Shown here one piece after another: positions 34,136-45,770 of a stretch of DNA of 64,000 nucleotides. The stretch covers positions 5,465,808-5,529,807 of the forward strand of contig JAVDOI010000010.1 of the NCBI GenBank assembly GCA_032191485.1. The letters run 5' to 3'. Origin of the DNA: Leptoclinus maculatus. Its lineage: Eukaryota > Chordata > Actinopteri > Perciformes > Stichaeidae. A model generated the notes under the pieces. That model did no database searches. It was given only the letters and a program-made list of their open reading frames with translations, and was not told where the DNA came from. Each line of letters opens with the position of its first letter. Position 1 is the first letter of the stretch. The position numbers were made by a program, and so were the translations under genes.

Positions 34136-34795
34136 ATCTCCTTTCAGGCAATCTGTGGAATGACTATGTCTCTCTCGGGGTGTAGACTAAACGCCCATTG
34201 CTATGGTGATGGAGCTTGGGCTCTATCCAAAGAGACAGAGATGATATATAGAGAGGTTCATCCTTCATGGATGGCCATGAGGGGAAAACAGAAGCCAAAT
34301 AACACCAGTGCCTAAAGGGCCTCGGGGCCTTTCAATTTGGGGGAAATTGTTGCTCGCGGCAGCCTGCGAGGACATTCGTCACGTCACTGGACGATGCGAA
34401 GCAACAGATCACTATCGATCGGACCGTTTGAGCTTTTTAATACGTGACACGGCTCATAGGAGGCGTTTCTGTGTGAAGTCGACACGTCGGCTCAAACGTG
34501 CGTGCGAGAGGACGAACTGGAGCACATTAAGCCTACAAGCCACAGTGATGATGTTGCCTTTTCATTGCCGTCAACATTGCCTGATCCCATTTCCTGGCAT
34601 AGATGCACAAGGCGCAGAATTCTGTGGTGCGCAATGTGCGTTATGTATGTGCACCTATAAGCAGGTCGGAGTATACAATTAGACGCCCATCTCAGTCCGA
34701 ACGGCACGAGTGTCGGCAGGTATTAGGTTCTCTGAAGTCTCAGGATTACCATCCAGCATCGTATATTCCATCCTTCTCTTCGGCGGGAGAGAGAA
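34136..34795. other. No gene recognised
   Basis: A 124-codon plus-strand frame (34308-34682) has no domain that I recognise and no paralogue in the window. I do not call it. Confidence 0.5.
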
Positions 34796-34811
34796 GGGGG
34801 GGGGGGGGGGG
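34796..34811 (+). repeat. Poly(G)16 run
   Basis: Sixteen G followed by AGGGG in a purine-rich stretch. Confidence 0.9.
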
Positions 34812-35726
34812 AGGGGTAAAGGAGGAGGGGGAGGAACGTGATTTATCCCTCACGCTACTTGATGAATCTGCTCTGGGTGGCTAAACTATTTATGAGCCTC
34901 GTAGCTAAATTCCTCCATGCGTCTCTTCCCTTTCTCGCCTCGGAACCCAAATCTAATTCGGCCCAGAGTAATACACACATACACGCGTGTACCCTTGCGC
35001 ATACACATACTTAACACAAAGTCGATAGAATTTACACACGCACACACACACACAGACACACACACACATACTTGCATGATGATTAGCATTCGTGCCCGCC
35101 TGTACACAAATCCATATTTCATGAGGGGAGAAGGCAGCAGTGTTTAGTGCGGCAGGTTTGGCTCTTGTGAAGTCCAAACAGCAGCACGGAGATCCTATTA
35201 TCTTAGTGAGCCAGGGCCTCTCTCCTTTGGGTGATTTCCATCTCTCTTTAAGAGAGAGAACAGGACTTGGAGCTGCTTTGTTTACTGAAGAGAGCGAGTC
35301 TCCAAAACATCAGAAAGTGTGCTCCCTCGTCTGTGTACAAAAACACTAAATGGCACTTCACACACTCGGTGAAATTAAAATCAAAGACGGTGTGGAATAT
35401 TTAAGAGCCCACTGCTTCATAATTTGGGTAAATACGTTGCCACAAAGCGTGCATAGGAAAGTTGTTTTGTGCAAGGTAGCTAAGCCGGAACCCTGGCACC
35501 AAGAAATAGAAACAGAAGACACCAATTTTAAGTCAGTTGATGATGAATTTTAGCAGGTCCTTGTGTTTTTACTTGGGATAATCTGGGAAAAATAATAATA
35601 ATAACACTTTAACTAGCTTAGGGCCCCACCTCAGCGTTGGGGAGTGGTTGGTGGAGATTAGCCTGGATGAAGCGGTTTGGGGAAAGGCTAGGTTGAGGGT
35701 CCACTGCGGCTCCCGGGCCTTGCAGA
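34812..35726. other. No gene recognised; CA words at 35035-35070
   Basis: Interrupted CA array at about 35035-35070. Remaining sequence unremarkable. Confidence 0.5.
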
Positions 35727-35749
35727 CCCCCCCCCCCCCCCCCCCCCCC
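35727..35749 (+). repeat. Poly(C)23 run
   Basis: Twenty-three consecutive C, the longest C/G homopolymer in the window. Confidence 0.9.
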
Positions 35750-36629
35750 GGTGTCCATGTGGAACAGGAGGATGGTGACTATGGGGGAAGATGACCTGAG
35801 TGAAATGGTTTAACAAGAGGGAGGGAGGGAGGGTGGGAAAACGTCCAATTCATTCGCCACTGGTACGGTGAGACCTCTCGTTGACTTAACAGATTTTCCC
35901 ATGCCCTTGGCTTTGTTGATAAGCAGCGGCTCTAATGCAGCATGCAGCCAGCGCTGCAGATCAATGTGTAACAATAACACATACCAAAGAGCTTCGACAT
36001 CCATTTCGTAATCTCCTAATCAGCTCAAAATCATAAGCATGCTGTGAAAATCTAGCGGGTGTATGGAATATGCTTGTGATTGAGATTATTTTGCTTATCT
36101 TGTAGAAATTAAATTCACAAAGCTATTTTATTGCAAAGGGAGATTTTAGTGCGGCGGTTTCAGTCACAGTTACACGACCCAGAACTGTAATAGTTTAAAC
36201 AATGGGGGCTGAGCGGTTGGTTCCTGGCTGAACACTTGTTGTACAGTGTTGCTTTGTCCTCGAATGATTAGAAATGGACCAGAATAAACACAATGCTTTT
36301 ATGTTTCCAGCTGAGCGTGCTGCGGTTCCACAGAAAACAAATCCTAATAACTGTGAGGCAGTGTTTTTGTTGTAAGCTCGACCGTACTGTATGCACACAC
36401 GTGTACACCCACTGCCACTGTCTTCAACACACACACATCAACAACACACACACACTGAAGGAATCATTTAAGTCAAGTAAAGCAATAATTTGGCGAAATA
36501 CACAGCTGTGTTGATTGTGTTAATTAAAGAGCATTACAAATGTTGGTAGGTGGATTTTTTTAAAACATACGAGAGTGGTATCCATCTTCTTGGAAACAAA
36601 GCAAATAAGCGGTATTTCCCAGAAAGTTA
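35750..36629. other. No gene recognised
   Basis: 36000-36130 is AT-rich and repeat-free and is listed as a candidate conserved element. Short CA words lie at 36428-36455. Confidence 0.5.
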
Positions 36630-36870
36630 AACTAGGATACTAGCATCTAGCGGTGCGGTTGCAGGTTGCAACCAATTGAAACTTCTCCCACCAAGCGTGA
36701 AGAGATCTACAGATCTAGAGTCAGTGTTTGGTTTGTACGTTTAAGGCTACTGAAGAAACATGGCGGACTCCATGAAGGGGACCCACTCCCTGTGTAGAGA
36801 GGGCTCATTCTAAGGTAATGAAAACACAACAATTCCTAGTTAATATTATAATAACAATAGTTTATCTGGA
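36630..36870 (-). repeat. Interspersed repeat C, copy 2 (inverted)
   Basis: 36643-36689 is the reverse complement of 10570-10616 with few differences ('ggttgcaaccaattgaaact' here). Further on, 'ggctcattctaaggtaatga' corresponds to 'tactttagaatgatct' in copy 1. It is truncated at the end corresponding to the 'ctctttaa' terminus of copy 1. Confidence 0.72.
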
Positions 36871-36884
36871 GGGACCTTTCCATA

Positions 36885-37097
36885 ATGTTGTCAGAGGGTG
36901 TCAGTGGGCAAAACGAGCGCTTTTAGTGGACGTAAATTGGTGGTGAGGAATGGCCCCGTTCAGCGGCCGCCGTCTGCAGCGTTCTCTGTCAATACTCCAC
37001 CAATTTAAAAAAATTGTTTTCCCCATTAGTCACTGAGACACAAAAACATGTGGAAAAGGGGTCCAAGGTTGAAAAATACCGAAGTTACCCTTTAAAA
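36885..37097 (+). repeat. Interspersed fish repeat F
   Basis: Contains 'tcaatactccaccaattt', 'cactgagacacaaaaacatg' and ends 'gaaaaataccgaagttaccc' then 'ttta'. I recall this end as common in teleosts. It sits almost directly after repeat C copy 2. Confidence 0.5.
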
Positions 37098-37524
37098 GTT
37101 AGAACGTTTTTGAGAAACACTAAAAATGTCACAAATGAGGTATATTTTAAAAGACAGTCGAGTGTAAATTGCACAGAGATGTGAGGCAAGACAGTCAGCT
37201 GTAATTAAAGAAACAGGCATGGATGGAAAATTACAGAGATACTGAGACGCACTGTGACCCGCTGAGTAATAGAGGGGCAGCGGGGCTCACTGAAGAACAG
37301 GATGGAAAATGATGGAGTGAAACAGAAAGGGAGAGAGAGAGATGGAATGGCTGCTGAGTGACTAGATACGCAAGAGAAAGGGAGCGACTTAGAAGTGGCA
37401 GACGGAGAGAAAATGACTCAAGAGAAGGTGAACGGCTATTCTTTGAGGGGCATTGATCATGTGGAGAGGTCGTTACAGCCAAAAGGAGACCGACAGATAG
37501 ACAGAGGAACAGGCGGACAAACCA

Positions 37525-37528
<4 letters not shown>
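37098..37528. other. No gene recognised
   Basis: Purine-rich sequence. The minus-strand 142-codon frame here is largely the translation of the CT array and purine tract. Confidence 0.5.

Positions 37529-37579
<51 letters not shown>
37529..37579 (+). repeat. (CT)25 microsatellite
   Basis: Perfect CT array of 51 bases, the longest polypurine/polypyrimidine dinucleotide array in the window. Confidence 0.97.
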
Positions 37580-37584
<5 letters not shown>

Positions 37585-37800
37585 CTTCATCTGCACTCCA
37601 CTCCGAACAAGGTTTTCAGGGACACTTGGCAGGTTGCAAGGCATGGGGTTGAATTTCAATCAGGGCCGTCTTAGTTAATACACTAGAACTGAGGGTAAAT
37701 ATGGAGTAAATCATTCAACCAGAATTCAATTTCTACCGCTTGTGGCTTGCTTGTACATAATCACAGCTTTGAAGCCGAAGAAATTGAGCTAAATAAATAA

Positions 37801-37830
37801 GAGAGAGAGAGGGGGGGGGGGGGGAGAGAG
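37801..37830 (+). repeat. (GA)n-poly(G)14-(GA)n
   Basis: A G14 run (37811-37824) between short GA runs. Confidence 0.9.
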
Positions 37831-38085
37831 TGAAGGCCATCTTGGCAGAGACAGAGAACGGACTGAGGGAGAAGCGATGGAAGAAGACAGAGTAATGATT
37901 TGTTGAAGTAGTTGGACGGAGGAGATGAAAGGGCGGTAAGAGGAGGAGTGGGGGAGCCACGGAAGAATGAGGAGGGGAGGAAATGCAGAAAAAGGGGATG
38001 TGTGCCGTCGTACACTGGACTCCTTGCCTTTGAAACATCTACCACCAAACAATTATAAGAGGGATTACTTTCCTCGTCATCACCA
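37831..38085. other. Purine-rich sequence, no gene
   Basis: The 236-codon minus-strand frame spanning 37761-38471 is the longest in the window, but it is low-complexity: Thr-His from the TG array, Gly from poly(C) and Pro/Ser from purine-rich DNA. Confidence 0.6.
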
Positions 38086-38103
38086 CCCCCCCCCCCCCCC
38101 CCC
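38086..38103 (+). repeat. Poly(C)18 run
   Basis: Eighteen consecutive C. Confidence 0.9.
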
Positions 38104-38295
38104 ATCTCGAAGCCTGTTTGTTTTCTCAGCCCATCTCTGTTTGAGTCTTGAATCCTTCTGTTTTTTTGTTTTTCTTTCTTTCTTCCCGTCTCTTCCACTG
38201 GAGCATTTGTTTGTTTGCATCTCAAATATTCTAAACGAAAGGGTGTTGTTTCATTCGACAGGTAGGGATTGCTCGCAGGCATGCTGCGTGCATAA

Positions 38296-38297
<2 letters not shown>

Positions 38298-38366
<69 letters not shown>

Positions 38367-38397
38367 ATGTGCAACTGTGTGTGTGTGTGTGTGTGTG
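38298..38397 (+). repeat. (TG)n microsatellite, long and split
   Basis: About 60 perfect bases (38299-38360), a short degenerate spacer, then a second array at 38376-38397. Confidence 0.97.
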
Positions 38398-38821
38398 AGA
38401 GACAGCGGCGCATGACAAAGAGGTAATGAATTCCTCAGCGAAGCAGCGACACACAACAGCTTGCCGATCAATTTTTAATAAGAACTCTGCAGTTCACAAG
38501 CAGCGCGACAACTGTGTGCGTGTGTGTGTGTGCGTGTTTGATAACAGCTCTGCAGTTGGCCTGCAGAGCAATAAACATATTCTAATCAGTGGCTTCTGAC
38601 CGAAAAAAACCTAATCCTTGCGTCTGTGTGGGTGCCTGTTTGTTTGTTGTGTACTTGTATGTGCACCCACTGGGAAGCTAGCCGCTTCATGTCTGTGTGC
38701 AATATGACGATATGAGGATCATTTAGCAAGACAGAACTAGTTTATTACCAAAAAAGCAGATAGATACATCAGTACGATCATTAGGCGAGATAAAGACAAG
38801 TTCAAAGTTGCAATAGTTTTT
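38398..38821. other. No gene recognised
   Basis: Short TG run at 38516-38532; otherwise nothing. Confidence 0.5.
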
Positions 38822-38890
38822 GAGAGCTGAAACATTTGGTCGACTTATTAATTAGTTTATCAACTGAAAATGATTTCACTTGATTTTGAT
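38822..38890 (+). repeat. Diverged repeat fragment G
   Basis: 'gagctgaaacatttggtcga' then 'attagtttatcaactgaaaa' resembles a decayed version of the common 'gggctgcaactaatgatta' fish repeat. Confidence 0.35.
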
Positions 38891-41339
38891 AACTGGTTTT
38901 GTTGTTTCAATAATTCTTAAAGCAACATTCACTCGTGCTTGCTGCTGTTGTTTTGTCATATGCAAGGTTTTTTCCCCTTGAGTTCTGCTAAAATATAATT
39001 AAAATGACATTTCATAGAGAAAACAATCAATTGAATCATTGAGGAAATCAGCAGACGATTCAAAAACCAACACAAGTTATTTGCAGCCTACGTCTCAGGC
39101 TATTTGGTGAATCAGCTCAATAAATGATTAGATTCACGCTGTATTTTATAGGGGGGGGGGGATTGGTCATCTAGCAGGAGGTGGTTCTATGAGACACAAA
39201 CCCCACAGGACGGCATGTTCAGCAGCAAGTCTGACCAAGTTATTCTGATAGATGGAGCAGGAGAAGAAGAGAAATAGGATGCTCTTTTCTCATACATTGG
39301 GGGTTCTCTATAAACACAATCATTTAAGTTTGAAAAGCAATGAAAAAGAGCAGCAAGGACCGCATTGTTATCTACCCGTTATTTTACCAAGTTACCAACA
39401 GTGACAGAAGGTTTTAAACCCGTCTATTTTTCTTTTATAAAGTGACTTAAAGCCAAGTAGCTGACTGTCTGGAGGAGGCACTGAGCTATTTAAATAAGTG
39501 CTAGACCTAATAAAGTGCCTACCGCTGTGGATAACATACCGTTAAGTTAACTAGATTTGATTCAGTGAACGGTGGAGAGGGTGAAACTATACCTCCAGCT
39601 TCCGATCAGTGCTGGAAAGTAATTTAAGCACTTCAGTGCAATTTTGAGGTACTTCATTGGTTTAATTAAGATTAAGCTGTTAGCAATCCCACCAGTCATT
39701 TTTTCTCTAAACTTTATAGATGGTTTAATTTAAATAATTGATTAAAGTTATCATCTCTAATAATCCTTAATTTCATGAAATTAAACACCATTTTTGATTC
39801 TATTCATAGTCTGCTATAGCCATTCGATGTATCAACATTCCGTAAATATGAAGAAAAAAAAATGATTTAGAAGTTTTCATCATTTGTGGCGGAGTCCACC
39901 GTTACCGTCCTCGATGAAAATCATATGCATACCAACAAAGTGCTCTCTAAACAGATACACAAGTTGTTCTTCTTTTGTATTTGTATTCTTTTACATTATT
40001 TCACAATAAAGGTAGGTTAGAGACAAGTAAAAAAACACATTTTTGTAGCGCAACTACTACTACTCCATTAATCCTCTTACGGCACTCCAGTTGTATTTTG
40101 TGACCCTTAGAATGGGGCTGGACCACTGGACTAAACTACATGTACAAAACATTTGCAACTACTGTCATCTACAACGGCTTATGCTTTGATACATCAAGAT
40201 TAAGAATCTAGGCCTATGTCCTATAAAATAATATGTTAGTCACAGGGGCCACTTTTCTGCAGAACTAACAGAAACTAACAGTTTCCATCCTCAGCGAGTG
40301 ACCTATCAGTTATCAGAGTCATTGTAATGGCCTACTAGAAAGAGAGTTAACATTCAGAGCACGTCGCTGAGGTGTAAGTATGAGCTCTGATCAAGCCAGG
40401 TGACTGCAGGGGAGGCCATTCATATTCAGGCCTAACACGGACCCTCTGTTCAATCCATTATTCATGAGAGTCTTCCTCCTGCCTGCTTCATTCCCTGGCC
40501 TCCTGGTCGTCCGCCTCCCACACTGTATCATACCTGAACCAGCTGTAAAAAACGGTTATTCACTGCACATTATAGGGATTGGATGTGGGCTAATGCAGGA
40601 GCGGAGGGAGGTGTTCAAGGGTATCAAACACAAGAGCCACGATTTCAGGTGTTGGACTCGTGAATCAAACCGAGCAAAGAGAGCAAAAGAGGAATGACCA
40701 CGATTCATTGGTCTGTTTGTCTCTTGTTCTTTTTCCTCTTTCTCTCTCCAGGAACAGCTGCAAAATAAAAATGATTGCTGCTTTGCCCACACTTCCTCTC
40801 TCGCACGCATATACACATTTAAAACACCCCTCGGCATTAAAAACATTAACTCTTGTTCTTGCAGATATTGAGTGCTGGTGCTCACACTTGGGTAGTCTAA
40901 CAGCCCGGTCCTTCAAGAGAGCCCTCTAATGTTATCCTCCGCTCCGCTATTAGAGAACAACACAAGTGTGAATTGATCATTTCCCCCCCCTTAAAAAGCA
41001 GAATGACAAATGCATCTTCCACAAGGTGTTCATTGCCTTGAATAAGCTCCTGTAACAATCAGAAGACTCGTTACTCGGATTGCTTGTCGGCATATAGGCG
41101 TCAACGTCAGACTTCATCAAACAGGCAGGAAAACACGCCGAGGCTCTTTCATCACTGACGGTCACTTTATGGAGACGGTTCAGCAGCGTAAAGCTATCAG
41201 AAACAGCACATCTCATAAACAGACGTAGAGAGGGGAAAGCAGATGCCCAGCTAATCACTTAGAGCAGCAACAATAATTGGCCGACATTGATTGCGCTTAT
41301 CTGGCCCTCCATAAACTCAGCTACAAAGTGTATTGTTTA
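38891..41339. other. No gene recognised; small repeat scrap at 39606-39658 and G11 at 39151
   Basis: Poly(G)11 at 39151-39161. 'agtgctggaaagtaatttaa' and 'gcaattttgaggtacttcat' (39608-39655) look like a scrap of the fish repeat with 'gctggaaagtaactaagtac'. No credible gene. Confidence 0.4.
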
Positions 41340-41341
41340 TG

Positions 41342-41436
<95 letters not shown>

Positions 41437-41438
41437 GT
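41340..41438 (+). repeat. (TG)n microsatellite, very long
   Basis: About 99 bases of TG with single CG steps near each end. Confidence 0.97.
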
Positions 41439-42193
41439 TAGTTCCCCTGAGCTTTCGGCCTATTTGCATGATTAATCCGTTTGTCATTTCATGGTGAGGC
41501 AAAAGGTCAGAACAATAAGAAGATATTTCAATCCATTTAAAATGTACTTTTCTCACTCTGACACTTGATATAGCGTGTTATTAAACTTTAAGGATAATTC
41601 CAGTTTGTTACAATCATAGTAATGCGGATATTATGACTAAGTGGGTAGAGGCAAACAACAGAACAGCTCGAAGAGTCTGGTAAGTTCTGAAAATGACATG
41701 ACTTTACTGTAATGCAGCCAATAAAACCAGGAAAACACACTCACGCTATATTACGATATCCAAAATCGTCATCATTTTTGATCAATAGTGTTTCAATACA
41801 TCTACATTCTGTGATTACCTCTTTACAGTATATGTAAACAGGTATACATTCACAGGTAAAGGCAGCATGTAGTGGTGTAACGGACCACTGTCGATCCGTG
41901 CGGATCCCCCACATTAATTACACAGTTTAACGTTAACCATCACAGTGGGAAATAAAGTTGAACTGACGATCGTTATCCGCCAATATTCAGTAAAATATGC
42001 GATCAGGACATCGGCATTCATGCTGATCTCTGATAATGTTACATTGTAAACAACCAGTCCGTGTTTAAATTGACAGGAGGAGAGCTGGTAAAGATAACAG
42101 CACCGCTAAAGGCCAACGAATGAAAGTTCCCTTCACTTACATTATGATGCGTTCAGGCTCTGTTCAGGGTAAATCCGAATTGGACCAAGCTAA
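41439..42193. other. No gene recognised
   Basis: Single-copy-looking. 'gtagtggtgtaacggaccac' at 41870-41889 resembles the start of a transposon-type repeat, but no matching end is seen. Confidence 0.45.
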
Positions 42194-42212
42194 ATTATTA
42201 TTATTATTATTA
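42194..42212 (+). repeat. (TTA)6 microsatellite
   Basis: Short perfect TTA array. Confidence 0.92.
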
Positions 42213-43654
42213 ACGTTATCGTGATGTGTTCACATGTAATCTCGTAAAATGTAGTGCTGGTGAGAAACCTGAACGAATCCAGCTGTTTGAAGGAGACGTT
42301 TTCCATGACTCTGATCCAAACCGTGAGTTTTATCATCCGTTTCACCTCTAGCAGCATGTAATCCAACTTTACCGTTTGTGATTCTATCTCGTCAATATCA
42401 GCTTCGCTGTGTATTCTTTACTTACCTACAGACGTATCAGAGCTGTAATAACCTACTGCTAATGCAAACCGAACATACAGCTGCTCGTTCACATTAAATG
42501 CATTCAACCGGCAAAACACAGGGTGGCTTTCATTATAAGGAATCTTAAGAAGCAACCAGGACTCAAATATTTTCACTTTAAAGATGCTATTATTAAAGAT
42601 GGTACTGTACACCTCTTTATCCCATAACCCCTGCCGCTCTTAGTGTTTTGTTTTTTTTGTCCAGAAGATGAGAAATCAGCTAGGTCTGCATTGACAACGG
42701 GTGATTCTCACTCTTACCGCTGCATTGGTCTCCGTACAATCTCTGCGCGATATGCACAGAAAACTGTATTTTCTGACCATGTGTACTTAGCAAGATCCCT
42801 ACAAGTATACCGATGTCAAACACAATGCTGCTCGGTGTAATCTGCAAAAAAACAATTTCATACTGAGCTGTATTTTATATTGCCCTGGAGCCAGGAAATG
42901 CTCACAAGGCTTGTAGGAAATGCAGGTATTCAATACAAGCGGGGAAACTTTGAGCACGAACAGCAAATGGCTGCAGACTTTGTGTACGCGTCCAGCATTT
43001 CGATATTATCTGACGGCCTTTATTTATTCACTTACATTGCAAACGGAAACACAGAAATAAAGTCATGGACTGAGTGGCTTGCGTCCTCTCCAACAAAAAA
43101 AATGACAATGTGTGTGTGTGAGTCTGTTTCAGCACTTTTCCTTTTGAGCTGAGAAAGGAACCATGCTAAACCCATTACAACAAACAGTGTACCCCCTAAG
43201 AGATCTCTCTCCATCTCTCCCTCCCTCTATTTCTAACTGGGTCAATAGTAGACTTTCCTTTTCTCAATTTCTGTGTGTAAACAAAGAGACAACAAACACA
43301 CACCTCCCTGCAGGTCTATAGTTCACAACCTAACAACCACCTGCGTAATTTTTCCTCCATCACAGTTTAGTGGTAATAATGGGGAAATGCTCCAACGCTA
43401 CCAATCACTGGGCCAACTCTGCACCAGTCCAAAAGGGCCCCCTGTTGTGTCCCACTGAAATAGCACCGCTTTGAAAAAACACAGCAAGCAGCTGTGTTGG
43501 AGCGGGCGCGCTCCTACTAATTTGAGTACATGTTCAAAATACTCTTTAGCAGGATGCTATAATTCTGGAAAGCCTTTTTTACCAAATTAACTTTCATTGG
43601 GTTTCAGCACTAATTGTGCCAAGTTCAGACTTTTTTTGGCAGTTGACTGTTGCA
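42213..43654. other. No gene recognised
   Basis: Short chance frames only (for example 42643-42840 and 42880-43152), without recognisable motifs. Confidence 0.5.
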
Positions 43655-44030
43655 GTATGAAAAGAGGAATCAAATGCAGACCTACGCAGGCTGAGCAGAT
43701 AAAAAAAACAAATGTACGAAGACAGGGTCAATTACCAGCCTTGTAGTTTGGCATCAGGTGGACAGGCATTACAAGATGAACAAGACCAAAAGGGCAGAGG
43801 CAAGAATACAGGTCACAAACAAGCAGCAGGTCATTACATGGCTAACGGATCGCACGCACGTTTTCAGGAATAGGAACAGAGACAATGATCATGAAAGCAG
43901 GCCAGAGCAGGGAACAGGATTCAGGGAGGTTTGACTGAAACGTGATAGCAGTAACGCACTGACAATCTGGCAGAGAAAGAGGGAAAATGACGATGATGGT
44001 ATATACACTCAGACGTCCGGTACACCTAGC
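43655..44030 (+). repeat. Interspersed fish repeat I
   Basis: Carries 'ggcagaggcaagaatacagg', 'cactgacaatctggcagaga' and 'gagggaaaatgacgatga' ahead of a 'gtatatac' word. This matches a fish repeat that I recall by its 'acaatctggcag' motif. No coding potential. Confidence 0.45.
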
Positions 44031-45614
44031 TGAAATTAATCTAAGACGACAGTCCTGCAATAAATCTGATCATCACGAGGGTTATAATGTTCAGGTTCTT
44101 TAAACGGTGTTGATTCAACTTCATGATCATTTTGGATGTAGTTTGTGCTGTTGATGGACCACTTTGCATACACACAGGGGTTTCTGTTATTTAGCCGACC
44201 CTCCATGATATAAATGGGTTGGACAAAATATAAAAAAGACGCCGGTCTGTAAAATGCGAGACATCAAATGGCACCACAGACTCACAGCACATGATGATTC
44301 ATGGTGTCAAGTGTCACGAATCATACCGTAAGTATACCTACCATAACCTCTGACTGCGTCCCCGTCCCCTCACCATGTATGACCTCGACAACAACAAGGT
44401 GAGTGTTATAATCACACCAGCCTGCCCTTTCTCAGATGTCGAATCTAACATAAGTGCCAAGAGACACCAGGTTAAGAGCCCTCAGTGGGGCGGCTTAATG
44501 CGGATGCGGTCAGGTGGGTTCGTTGCTGCCCGCAAATGAATGAGCACGCGGATATAATGTTGTACTCTACAATCCCTCGCTGACATGTACCTATGCACGC
44601 AGCACAAACACACAAGCCCAGAGGCAATCAGCCAAAGGTTGGCTTGTTGATTTAGCTGAAACCAGCCGTGAATAAATAAATAACGGAAGCAAAGCCGAGT
44701 AAGAGATGATTCTTGATTTGCACCTTTAAACTAAACTTTGCACATTTGCAATATATGTGTTGAATTTAGAACGGTGTTCTTTAAAAAGGAGAGAAACAGG
44801 AAGGTTCTGAGAGAGATGACATGTGTTCACACACAGACATGCATGCATATGTATGGAGACATTTTTCACTTTGCAATTTGTGTTGTGACAGCTCCTCTGT
44901 AGATGGATGAACATTTACACCCACCTGCGCACGTGCACAGCACACACACACACGCACGCTCACTCACACACGAGAGAGTCATCCGTCACTGGAAGTCAGA
45001 ATTGACCCCGAGCACCATGGGAATCCTTGGCTCCATCGTAAAAGGGCAACATGGATCCGTCTGTTAAACACAGACATGGAGCCACAGACACAAACTACAC
45101 TCCAAGCATTGCTATCATTCTTTCCTCCCTTTCAGACACACACACACACACAGTGCTAAACCCCTCCCGACCACACATCAAGTTATGGTTTCATTTTCTA
45201 CGCGGGGAGCCATTTGCTAAAGCTGTTATCCTGCATGTGCTTTTCACTAATGCAGCCACATTGGAGATAAGAGCTGAATAGCTTAGCAGGGCCTCTGCCT
45301 TCCGCTGCCGTCATCTCGGTACAATTATCATTTAATGTGACAGGTGACATTTTCTACCACGTTTGGCCAGCCTCTTGTCGAGGATTCAAATGCACGATAA
45401 TAAAGTGGAACTGAAAAAAAAGACCATTTCCCCAGTCTGCACTCAAAAACACATTAGATGTGGACATCTTCTCAATGCCTTGGTGAATGCCATGCATATT
45501 TGTATGTAGGGTTATGATGCAAAATAGTTTCACACGGGTTTAATGAGGTAATCGAAAGAGGAGAAAAATAGCTCTCTGTAAGTGGTTATTCCTAACAACC
45601 GCAGTCGCACTAAG
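44031..45614. other. No gene recognised; CA array at 45135-45152
   Basis: Short AC arrays at about 44940-44954 and 45135-45152. The stretch at 45240-45380 is a candidate conserved element. Confidence 0.5.
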
Positions 45615-45770
45615 CAGTCACAGGACGGTAGTTATCGACTCGGTAACTTAACCCAGGGTTCCTCCATCTAGCCATGAGCACGCTCACATAAGGGGCGGTG
45701 TTTGCAACATAAGACCAATCGCAAACATGGAGCTACACTTTGTCTGTCAAAGCACTCAAATATAAATAAA
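45615..45770 (+). repeat. Possible repeat fragment J
   Basis: 'cttaacccagggttcctcca' and 'ataaggggcggtgtttgcaa' give the impression of an interspersed element, but there is no second copy in the window. Confidence 0.25.

Noticed and set aside
34308..34682. 124-codon plus-strand open frame
   Set aside because: No recognisable domain or repeat relationship; likely chance.
37761..38471. 236-codon minus-strand open frame, the longest in the window
   Set aside because: Composed of Thr-His from the TG array, Gly from a poly(C) run and Pro/Ser-rich low-complexity sequence; no domain.
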